DNA from: a bacterium
GTDB taxonomy: Bacteria > Patescibacteriota > Microgenomatia > UBA12405
Length of the DNA: 43,684 nt
Reading direction: 5' to 3'
NCBI GenBank assembly: GCA_029561175.1
Contig: JAKQJL010000014.1
Coordinates: 1 to 43,684 of the forward strand
The number at the start of each line of letters is the position of its first letter. The stretch's first letter is position 1. This document shows positions 27,488-35,624 of the stretch, piece by piece. The translations under genes and the position numbers were made by a program. The notes under the pieces are model-generated. The model saw only the letters and a list, made by a program, of their open reading frames with translations. It searched no databases and had not been told where the DNA came from.

Positions 27488-27643
27488 ATGGAAACAAAAA
27501 TTCTTTGTCCCGATTGTCAAACAGAAATAAAATTTGAAAAAATCGAGGTTGGTGATATTTTAGAATGTGATGAGTGTGGTACTGAAGTAGAAATTATTTC
27601 AGTTGAACCATTGAAGTACACTTTATTGGTTGAGGAGAAGTAG
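27488..27643 (+). CDS. LysW-like amino-carrier/zinc-ribbon small protein (51 aa)
   Basis: Own translation: METKILCPDCQTEIKFEKIEVGDILECDECGTEVEIISVEPLKYTLLVEEK; CPxC...CDxCG layout, acidic, LysW-like spacing; absent from the ORF track (under 60 aa). Confidence 0.8.
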   Translation: METKILCPDCQTEIKFEKIEVGDILECDECGTEVEIISVEPLKYTLLVEEK

Positions 27644-28180
27644 TCGGAAAAAGCCTTCTTTAAATTGTTCTTGATCTTGATTGATGTCGATTTGGCCGTA
27701 ATGAACTCCATGATTACTTAAACTGCTGTGGACATAGATTATTTGTTGATCAATTTTTTCAATAACAAATAAAACGTGATGACCTCGTTTTTGGCGGATT
27801 AAGTCTCCTGTTTTAACATCATTAATGTTAACTTTTTTTGATAAAGGAGAAGACGTGAGCATGTTAGCGTTTGTTCTTCGAACATTCAGTTGGGCATCGA
27901 AATAAAAATTTAACAACTGACAACATAGACCTGAACAATCAATTCCTAAATGATGTTTCTTTTGAAAGCGATAAATTTGATTTGAATCTAGTTCGAGTAT
28001 TTTTACTCCTTCTTGGTTGGCCAATTCGACTGTTTTTAGAGCAATTTCTTTGGCGTTTCCTTTACCTACCAAAGAAGCTTCTGGAGAACTGTTTTTATGT
28101 TTACCGGTATTCATAAAGTAAGGAATACCAATATACTTTGAAATTTCTTGTTTTAGTTCGGTTAATTTAATCCCAGCCAT
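27623..28180 (-). CDS. NlpC/P60-like cysteine peptidase
   Basis: LGIDCSGLCCQLLNFYF, TGDLIRQKRGHHVLFVIEK; likely Met start at 28180 (ORF track start 28216 overlaps mraY). Confidence 0.82.
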   Translation of the reverse strand: MAGIKLTELKQEISKYIGIPYFMNTGKHKNSSPEASLVGKGNAKEIALKTVELANQEGVKILELDSNQIYRFQKKHHLGIDCSGLCCQLLNFYFDAQLNVRRTNANMLTSSPLSKKVNINDVKTGDLIRQKRGHHVLFVIEKIDQQIIYVHSSLSNHGVHYGQIDINQDQEQFKEGFFRLLLLNQ

Positions 28181-29196
28181 AGACCTAAAATTGCTAATAT
28201 AAAACCAGCCAACCAAGCTCTAAAGACAATTTTTGGTTCTTCCCAACCATTTCTTTGAAGAGTTAGATGGATTGGAGCAGCTGGGAAAATTTTTCGATGT
28301 AAATAGAGTTTTGAAAAGATTTGAATAGCACTGCTTAAGCCTTCGATAATAAAAATGAATCCAACCACAAGTAAGGGAATTAGTTTTCCTAAAAGAATCG
28401 CAATTAAGGCAAAAGTGGCACCAAAAGACATTGATCCCACATCACCTAACCAAATTCGAGCTGGATAAACATTGAAATATAAAAAAGCAATTAGTGCACC
28501 AATCCATAAGGCTAAAAACAAAGAAATAGGAGTGTCGAGCTGGTTGCTTGAGAGTACCCAAAAAGCAAAAAGTGAAATCATTAAAGTTCCGCAAGATAGA
28601 CCATCAAGACCATCGGTAATATTAAAAAAATTAGCAAAACCGACAATAATTGTGGTAAAAATGGGGATAGAAAATAATCCCAAAGAGACTGGACCCAAAA
28701 AAGGTAGATAGACAAAATTTATACCTAATCGAAAATAAATATGAGCTGAAACTATACCGGCAATTACGAACTGCAAGAGTAGCTTGTGTTTCATTCTTAA
28801 TCCAAAAAAACCAGATTTTTCAAAATTAAAGAATTTTAAAGCATCATCGTATAAACCCAGTAATCCAAAACTGATAAAGGTGAAAAAGATGGCTTCAACT
28901 TCTCGTTGAATTTGAAAGTTATGAGAAATAAAAATATTTGATTGCTGAAGAATAAAAAAAAGAATTGTAAAAAGAACTGTGACTGACACAATAATTAATA
29001 AGCCACCTCCCACTGGTGTACCGGCTTTAATCGCGTGATATTTATCAAAAATCGGAGTTCTTTTGTTTTGAAAATCAAGAGTTTTTTGCTTTTGGCGTTG
29101 GAATTTAAGATGATAGAGAATGTTAATAAAAGGAACAACCAAGACACTGGTGCAAATGAAAGAAAAAAGAAGCAGGCCAAGATAAAATTGGATCAT
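28162..29196 (-). CDS. mraY: Phospho-N-acetylmuramoyl-pentapeptide transferase
   Basis: GTPVGGGLLI, NITDGLDGLSCG, WLGDVGSMSFGA, NGWEEPKIVFRAW. Confidence 0.92.
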   Translation of the reverse strand: MIQFYLGLLLFSFICTSVLVVPFINILYHLKFQRQKQKTLDFQNKRTPIFDKYHAIKAGTPVGGGLLIIVSVTVLFTILFFILQQSNIFISHNFQIQREVEAIFFTFISFGLLGLYDDALKFFNFEKSGFFGLRMKHKLLLQFVIAGIVSAHIYFRLGINFVYLPFLGPVSLGLFSIPIFTTIIVGFANFFNITDGLDGLSCGTLMISLFAFWVLSSNQLDTPISLFLALWIGALIAFLYFNVYPARIWLGDVGSMSFGATFALIAILLGKLIPLLVVGFIFIIEGLSSAIQIFSKLYLHRKIFPAAPIHLTLQRNGWEEPKIVFRAWLAGFILAILGLWLGLN

Positions 29197-29212
29197 TATT
29201 GATTAAGTATAG

Positions 29213-30523
29213 TTAAATTTTAGTAAAAGTCGAGATTATACGGTTTAGAGTGTCTAAACCCTTTTTACCTCCGGAACTAAAATGGACCAAAATGTCTTGA
29301 GGTTTAAGATTGTTTTGGTAATAGTCAATTATTTGTTGGTAATCTGGCAGGTAAGTTATTTTTTTACCTAATTCTAGGTGATAATCTTGAAAAGTAGTTC
29401 TTTGGTCAACAGAAACTGATGGGGAAAATTTTATTTTACTAATAGTTATTTGGGATGCGTTTTTAAACGCCTGATTAAAACCAATTATCGAATTTTTATT
29501 TTGTAAAAAGGAAGCGTGAGGTTCAAAAAAAACTTTAATTTGGTGAGTGGGATATTGATAGTGAATTGCTTCTAAGGCTGAGGCAATTCGATCTTTAGAT
29601 TGAGCAAAATCGTCGATAAAAATAATATTATTAATGATTTTTTTGATTTCTAATCTGCGCTTAATACCACGGTAATGATTTAAAGCTGATTGAATGATTT
29701 TTGGTTTAATTCCTAAGGCGATGGCCATAGTAGTGGCTGCCATAACGTTTTCCTGATTGTGTTTACCAACTAAACAAGAATTAAAAGAAAAATTAAAATT
29801 ATAAGGAAGAGCCTGTGAGTAATTCTTAGAAATTTCTGTGGCTGATGGAGAATTTGGGTTATAAACTAAAATGCCATTTTTAGGTAATCGATTGATAAGT
29901 TTAATAAATGATTGTTTGTTTGAGCTTTGGGAAGGATAGGATTCTTTATGTTCCCAGTCGGCTGAAGTTAATAATAAATGGGTTAGCGGGTAATAATGAA
30001 ATTTTGCTTGAGTATCGAGACCATTAATAGATTCATCGGCTTCAATAATTGAATAGTCCCCAGTACTAGTGGTTAAAGAGGGAAGATGATTAATAAAACT
30101 GGCACCAACCATATAACTAGGGTTGAGTTTGGCATATTTAAAAATCCAGATTAATAATGAGGTGATGGTTGATTTTCCATAAGATCCAGCGACTAAAATG
30201 TTGATTTTTTTATCTAAAAGCTGACTTAGGTACTCAGTGGCGGATATATAAGGATAGTGGTTTTTAGTAATTAAAGCGAATTCTTCTTGACATTTGGTAA
30301 ATGATTTAAACGAAGAACCGATAATAAATAGGTCAATTTTTTGATAATCTATGACTTTATTAACAGGAATTTTGGATTTTAAAAGAATGGTGCTTATAGG
30401 AGGATAAATTTGATCTTGATCTGATCCAGATATTTGGTGGCCAAGTCGAGTTAATTCTAAAGCTAAAGGTGTGGTCATGTTGCCAGCGATTCCTAAAATA
30501 TGAATTCTCATAATTGTTGCCAA
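29213..30523 (-). CDS. Mur ligase, Mpl/MurC-like
   Basis: IHILGIAGNMTTPLALELTRLGHQISGSDQDQIYPPISTIL (Mpl/MurC Rossmann), P-loop VAGSYGKSTI, IIEADE; only MurC-type ligase in the window. Confidence 0.85.
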   Translation of the reverse strand: MATIMRIHILGIAGNMTTPLALELTRLGHQISGSDQDQIYPPISTILLKSKIPVNKVIDYQKIDLFIIGSSFKSFTKCQEEFALITKNHYPYISATEYLSQLLDKKINILVAGSYGKSTITSLLIWIFKYAKLNPSYMVGASFINHLPSLTTSTGDYSIIEADESINGLDTQAKFHYYPLTHLLLTSADWEHKESYPSQSSNKQSFIKLINRLPKNGILVYNPNSPSATEISKNYSQALPYNFNFSFNSCLVGKHNQENVMAATTMAIALGIKPKIIQSALNHYRGIKRRLEIKKIINNIIFIDDFAQSKDRIASALEAIHYQYPTHQIKVFFEPHASFLQNKNSIIGFNQAFKNASQITISKIKFSPSVSVDQRTTFQDYHLELGKKITYLPDYQQIIDYYQNNLKPQDILVHFSSGGKKGLDTLNRIISTFTKI

Positions 30524-31098
30524 TGATTATTTTGATAATATTCAAAACCAGGAAGGTTTCTTTTGTAATAACCGATTTTTTTATCAAGATCGAATCTACC
30601 CAAATAACAAAAATCTAAATTATTATTGGCACTATCAATGATTGTTTCAATTACCATTCTGATGGGTAAATCCTGATGAGCAAAATCTGGATTATAAAAA
30701 ACATAGGCAATATGGGAAAATTTTTGATGATAATAGCAAATGGCATAGCCAACTATTTGATCTTTAAGTTTCCAAATAAAAAGTTGATTAAAAATATGGT
30801 GATTAAAGATATATTTAACAGAACTAATTGGAAAATCCCAGCCTAAATTTTTAATCCAATGATGAATAGTTTTTTGAGTAGACAAATCGAAGGAAAAATC
30901 TGCCAAATTTATTTTTTCAAAAGAAAAATCAGTGGTTTTTCTAATGATGCGACGATTTTCAGAAGAAAGAGTAAATTGTGAGAGATTAGATCGACAACTT
31001 GATTCTTGATAGAAGAGTTGACGATCGTTACGTTGAGGTAGTAATCCTTGCTGGTATAAAGATTGATAATCTTGAGTTGCGAGAATATTGAATGTCAT
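30508..31098 (-). CDS. Arginyl/leucyl-tRNA-protein transferase (ATE/Bpt)-like GNAT-fold protein
   Basis: SSENRRIIRKTTDFSF, IAYVFYNPDFAHQDLPIRMVIETI, LDFCYLGRFDLDKKIGYYKRNLPGFEYYQNNHWQ resemble the ATE/Bpt core and C-terminal pattern; overlaps murE and the Mpl-like gene. Confidence 0.62.
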   Translation of the reverse strand: MTFNILATQDYQSLYQQGLLPQRNDRQLFYQESSCRSNLSQFTLSSENRRIIRKTTDFSFEKINLADFSFDLSTQKTIHHWIKNLGWDFPISSVKYIFNHHIFNQLFIWKLKDQIVGYAICYYHQKFSHIAYVFYNPDFAHQDLPIRMVIETIIDSANNNLDFCYLGRFDLDKKIGYYKRNLPGFEYYQNNHWQQL

Positions 31099-32339
31099 TG
31101 ATTTAATTTTAATCTAAAAGCAGTTCTAAAAGCTTCGGCATCTGACCAGGGGTATTCAGTATTACCCAATAAAATAGTAGTTTCGTGGCCTTTACCGCAA
31201 GCAACAATAGTATCGTGAGGTTTAGCAAGACTAATTGCTTGGTTAAAAGCTTCTTGACGGTTGGGGACATTATAATAAGAAAAGAGTTGTTTTTTAACTT
31301 TTGATTGATTGATACCATTGATTATCTGTTGGTTTATATCTTCAATTTTTTCATTTCGAGTATCATCAGAGGTAATGAAAGCGATGTTTGACAATTCGGA
31401 AACTACTTCTCCCATTAAGGGTCTTTTTGATTGATCCCGGCCACCGGTAGCGCCAAAAATAACAATTAATCTACCTGAAGTAGTTTCTCTTAATGATAAT
31501 AAAGTTTGTTTTAATGCTGCTGGAGTATGAGCAAAATCAACAATAGTTCTAATATTTAGATCGTTTTCAATATTTTGTCGACGACCTTTTGTTTCTGGAA
31601 ATTCAAGAATATTTTTGGCAACTAATTGATGATCAATATTTAGATCAGTTAACAAAGAATAGGCTGCCAGAATATTGTAAGCTTGATATTGATATGGAGA
31701 ATTGGTGATTATTTGTTTTTGATTAACTAAAAAACTTAGAGATTTTGGGGTTATTTTAAGATTTTTAGCTTGGAAATCTGATTTGGTATTAAGACTATAG
31801 GAAATTAATTTTTTAGAATCAAAAATGGATTTAATGGTTTTGGCAGAAGAATCGTCTTGATTAAAAATAATTTTGGAAGAATTTTTTAATAGTTTTAATT
31901 TGGCTTCTAAGTATTCTTTTTGAGAGGGAAAATCATCTAAATGTTCATGAGATAAATTGGTAAAAATTCCATAATTAAATTTAAACCCAAAAAATCGAAA
32001 TTGATCGAGACCGTGTGCGGTGGTTTCAATAACGGCATATTTTTTACCTTCTTTTTTCATTTTAATAAGAATAGGAAGGAGGTTCTTGGGATGAGGAGAA
32101 GTGGTGTGTAATCCGGGGCTATTGATGGTGTTAATTGAAAAAGATGGAAAACCAAGACGATTTAATAATTCATCAATGAGAACGGTGGTGGTGGTTTTAC
32201 CATCAGTTCCAGTGACGCCAATTAAGAAAAAATGACGTTGAGGAAAGCCATAACGAAGAGAATAAAATAGGCTATTTGGTAAATGCCAACAGTAATTCTT
32301 TATTTTTTGGAAAAGGTATTTAATCCAAATATTAGGCAT
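31095..32339 (-). CDS. murE: MurE-type Mur ligase (short N-terminus)
   Basis: GVTGTDGKTTTTVLIDELL, ETTAHGLDQFRF, NLSHEHLDDF, VDFAHTPAALKQTL, GATGGRDQSKRPLMG. Confidence 0.9.
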   Translation of the reverse strand: MPNIWIKYLFQKIKNYCWHLPNSLFYSLRYGFPQRHFFLIGVTGTDGKTTTTVLIDELLNRLGFPSFSINTINSPGLHTTSPHPKNLLPILIKMKKEGKKYAVIETTAHGLDQFRFFGFKFNYGIFTNLSHEHLDDFPSQKEYLEAKLKLLKNSSKIIFNQDDSSAKTIKSIFDSKKLISYSLNTKSDFQAKNLKITPKSLSFLVNQKQIITNSPYQYQAYNILAAYSLLTDLNIDHQLVAKNILEFPETKGRRQNIENDLNIRTIVDFAHTPAALKQTLLSLRETTSGRLIVIFGATGGRDQSKRPLMGEVVSELSNIAFITSDDTRNEKIEDINQQIINGINQSKVKKQLFSYYNVPNRQEAFNQAISLAKPHDTIVACGKGHETTILLGNTEYPWSDAEAFRTAFRLKLNQ

Positions 32340-32345
32340 ATTTTA

Positions 32346-33869
32346 TTATATCAGATTTGAAATTATTGATGCCAGGTCAAACCAAATTGGGGCAGCGGTA
32401 CTAGAACCCCAAGGAGAAGATTTGGGGTTGTCAACAGTGACGACCATGGTTGCTTTTGGCTGATTACAGGGAAAAAATCCAATATATGAAGCCATAGTTT
32501 GATTGTTGGTGTAATTACCACCAAGGGCAACCTGTGCAGTACCTGATTTTCCACAAGCTTCAAAATTTTTTGATTTAAATTGAGCCACTGCTCCCTCTTC
32601 AACTCCGTATTTTAAAATTTCTTTTAAAGACTCAGTGGTTTTAGAAGAAAAAATCGGAAGATTGTTGGTTTTAATTTGAGTTGATAAATGTGGAGTGACT
32701 AAATAACCATTATTAGCTAAAGTGTTGAAGGTTCGGATTAATTGAATTTGAGTTAAAGCGAATCCTTGACCAAAAGAGGCTGTAGCTAAATCAATTGGAG
32801 ACCAATATTTTTTTTCAATTGGTCTTGATTCACCGGGAAGATCAATGCCGCTTTTTTGGTTGATTTCTAATTTGTCAAAATATTGCAAAAAATTATCTTT
32901 TCCAATAAGTTTGATAATTTCACTCATTGAAATATTATCAGAGTATTTAATAGTATCTTTTAAATTGGCGTGAGGGTGAAAAGTATTATCCCAGTTAGAG
33001 ATTTGGTTGTCTCCTATTTGATAAGGTTGTGAACATTGGGTGCACTGATAATTTAGATCAATAGCTTTTGATTCTAAGCCTATGGCAATGGTAATTGGTT
33101 TGAAAACTGATCCTGGTTCAAAAAGATAACTATGCTCTCGGTTGGTGGCGGTAATTCCTGAAGGTGTGGCTTCAAAGCTAGCCATAGCAATAATTTCTCC
33201 GTTTGAAGGATTTAAAATGATAGCCGAAACGGCATCGGCTTGATATTTAGTTAAACCAGTTTTTAAAGATTTTTCTAAGATAGATTGAATGGTTTTGTTT
33301 AAAGTAACTTTAAGATCTTGTCCTGAATTTGCTTTTGACTGAAGGTTGGTGATTAAGCTGCGATTTAGAGCATCTTTCTTTTCCCAAGTATATTTGGTTT
33401 TACCAGCAAGGAAATTTTGATAATAGTTTTCTAAACCATTAATAATTGGAATGGCTAATTGGTTTGGGTAGAATCTGGTGAACTTTGTTTCCCAAATGAA
33501 CCCTTTTTCTTGATTGTTAAGATAGAAATTATAGTCAAAATGATCTTTGAGAGTAATCCATTTCTGTTTGGGGTTATTAATAAAAGAATCGAGGTTGGGA
33601 AATTTAGTTTTTAAAGATTCAAGGTCTTTAATCTCTGGTTTATATAGTGAAAGTTGATAGTATAATTCATTTCCAGCCAGTAAACTGTTATCTTGAAAAT
33701 AAATATTACCTTTTTGTCCGGTTTTAATTGAAGGCTTAATTAATTGATTTGTGGCTTGAAGATTAATAGCGTCGAACTTGATAATTTGCCAATAGAACAT
33801 TCTAAAGATAATGGCAAAAAAACAAACGACGATAGTTACTTTAACTGATTTAATTCTTAAGGGTGGCAT
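32346..33869 (-). CDS. ftsI: Class B penicillin-binding protein (FtsI/PBP2-like)
   Basis: SxxK in LFEPGSVFKPIT, SDN (YSDNISM), KSGTAQVALGG. Confidence 0.92.
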   Translation of the reverse strand: MPPLRIKSVKVTIVVCFFAIIFRMFYWQIIKFDAINLQATNQLIKPSIKTGQKGNIYFQDNSLLAGNELYYQLSLYKPEIKDLESLKTKFPNLDSFINNPKQKWITLKDHFDYNFYLNNQEKGFIWETKFTRFYPNQLAIPIINGLENYYQNFLAGKTKYTWEKKDALNRSLITNLQSKANSGQDLKVTLNKTIQSILEKSLKTGLTKYQADAVSAIILNPSNGEIIAMASFEATPSGITATNREHSYLFEPGSVFKPITIAIGLESKAIDLNYQCTQCSQPYQIGDNQISNWDNTFHPHANLKDTIKYSDNISMSEIIKLIGKDNFLQYFDKLEINQKSGIDLPGESRPIEKKYWSPIDLATASFGQGFALTQIQLIRTFNTLANNGYLVTPHLSTQIKTNNLPIFSSKTTESLKEILKYGVEEGAVAQFKSKNFEACGKSGTAQVALGGNYTNNQTMASYIGFFPCNQPKATMVVTVDNPKSSPWGSSTAAPIWFDLASIISNLI

Positions 33870-34077
33870 TGATTGGTTTTAAATTTGTGTTTTTTGGTTG
33901 ATTCAAAAGTTCCGATTCTTTTAATAAGTTTTGAAGTTCATGGTTTAGTTTAGAGTATTGAGAAGATAAATCCTTGTAATATTGGTCAATAATAGCGATT
34001 TTATTTGAATAATAGATAGAAAAGATTAACTGAAAAACGATGGTAAAAAAACAAATAAAATAATAGAGACGAATCAT
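33850..34077 (-). CDS. FtsL/DivIC-like bitopic protein
   Basis: 75 aa, TM followed by coiled-coil-like helix, located between rsmH and ftsI. Confidence 0.65.
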   Translation of the reverse strand: MIRLYYFICFFTIVFQLIFSIYYSNKIAIIDQYYKDLSSQYSKLNHELQNLLKESELLNQPKNTNLKPINATLKN

Positions 34078-34943
34078 GATTCTATTATTTCATATCCACG
34101 TAGAATTGCCGAGCGCGAAGGAGGATTGATTTTTATCTCAGAAAATGAAGGTTTAATTGGTTTAATAAGAAGATTCTTTACTTTGGATTGGTTAATAAAG
34201 TTTTTTACAATTCGATCTTCCCCAGAATGAAAAGTAATAATGGCAATTTTTGTTAAAGGCTGAAGCTTGAGAGTTGATATTAGAGCTTGTTTTAAGTTTT
34301 GGTATTCTTGATTAACTTCAATTCTTAAGGCCATAAAAACTTTGGTGGCTGGGTGAATTTCTGAACGACGATGATTGTTTTGGTAAGTATTTTTAATAAT
34401 TTCAGCTAACCTAGAGGCTGAAGTAATTGGTTTTTGTTGTCGCTGATGAATAATATCTTTGGCTATTTGAACTGATAATAATTCTTGAGAATAATAAGAG
34501 AATAGTTCTACTAATTGTGATTGATCATAAGTATTAACTATTTCTTGGGCAGTTAAAGATGTGTTTGGATTTAATCTCATATCTAAAAGATCATCTTTGA
34601 AAGAAAAACCAAGATTATAATTAAGAATTTGATTAGTACTTAAGCCTAAGTCAAAAAGAATGCCGTTGATGGGTTGATTAATTTGGGAAGATATATTTTC
34701 AAGTTGATTGAAATTAGATAATAAAGGATGAAATTTAGTGGAAAGATTTGACTCTGAGATTCTTTGAGTAGCTGTTTCTAAGTTTTGTTGATTGGTGTCA
34801 ATCCCCCAAACAATAGATCCGTGTTTAAGCAATTCAAGAGTGTGACCACCATTACCAAGAGTGGCGTCGATAAAAACTTGATCTTTTTGAGGTTGAAAAA
34901 AATCAATTACTTCCGAAAGTAAGACTGGATAATGATAATTCAT
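34074..34943 (-). CDS. rsmH: 16S rRNA (cytosine-1402-N4) methyltransferase
   Basis: HYPVLLSEVIDFF, VFIDATLGNGGHTLELL, FSFKDDLLDMRLNP, FHSGEDRIVKNF. Confidence 0.96.
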   Translation of the reverse strand: MNYHYPVLLSEVIDFFQPQKDQVFIDATLGNGGHTLELLKHGSIVWGIDTNQQNLETATQRISESNLSTKFHPLLSNFNQLENISSQINQPINGILFDLGLSTNQILNYNLGFSFKDDLLDMRLNPNTSLTAQEIVNTYDQSQLVELFSYYSQELLSVQIAKDIIHQRQQKPITSASRLAEIIKNTYQNNHRRSEIHPATKVFMALRIEVNQEYQNLKQALISTLKLQPLTKIAIITFHSGEDRIVKNFINQSKVKNLLIKPIKPSFSEIKINPPSRSAILRGYEIIES

Positions 34944-35623
34944 TATTCAAATTGATAATCTCCAAGGAATGATTCAGTACTTTTAGTGACTGATTTTGGG
35001 GAAATATCGGTCCATTTAGAATTTTGGTTACTGCTACTAAAAATAGAATATGACTGAGGATTTTTGATAAGTAGATAAGAGTCATTTCCGGAAGTATTGG
35101 CTTTGATAATTAAATTATCAAGATTATAGCTAATTCCTGATTGTTTAATTTTAGAGCCAGTTTGAAGAACAAATGGATATTCAACTGTGGCGACTTGAGA
35201 AGATTTGTTGGCGATGGTAAGAGTGATAACTCCACCAACGACTCCACTGTCATATTTATATTTACAACCATTTGTACAACTTTGAGTTCCTAGGAGTAAA
35301 TCTTTCTTAACGCTCGAATTTAATTCTGATTGTTCAATTGTTCCGGCTAGACCTTTTTCAATTTCATTACCATTGTCAATTGCTGAATAGATTAATTCAT
35401 AATCGATTTTAGAAAAATTTTTAGAAAGATTCTTAAATTCTAAGTATAACCAGTGACCGTCTAGACTTGGAGTAAGTTTGACATAAGGAATGTCTTGATT
35501 TTCAAGTGTGAAAGCTCGAGGAGTTGGGGTTGGGGAAGGTGCTGGAGCAGTTTTTTTGCCACAAGAAGATAAGAAAAAAGAAAAAATAAACAAGAGACAG
35601 AGAGTTTTAATTGTTGTTTTCAT
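34943..35623 (-). CDS. Predicted lipoprotein of unknown function
   Basis: Signal peptide with lipobox LSSC; Pro/Thr linker; occupies the usual mraZ position upstream of rsmH. Confidence 0.7.
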   Translation of the reverse strand: MKTTIKTLCLLFIFSFFLSSCGKKTAPAPSPTPTPRAFTLENQDIPYVKLTPSLDGHWLYLEFKNLSKNFSKIDYELIYSAIDNGNEIEKGLAGTIEQSELNSSVKKDLLLGTQSCTNGCKYKYDSGVVGGVITLTIANKSSQVATVEYPFVLQTGSKIKQSGISYNLDNLIIKANTSGNDSYLLIKNPQSYSIFSSSNQNSKWTDISPKSVTKSTESFLGDYQFE

Positions 35624-35624
35624 A

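Noticed and set aside
27517-27711. 64-aa minus ORF overlapping the LysW-like gene and the NlpC/P60 3' end
   Set aside because: Antisense to the LysW-like frame, which has conserved CxxC motifs; this frame has no recognisable motif
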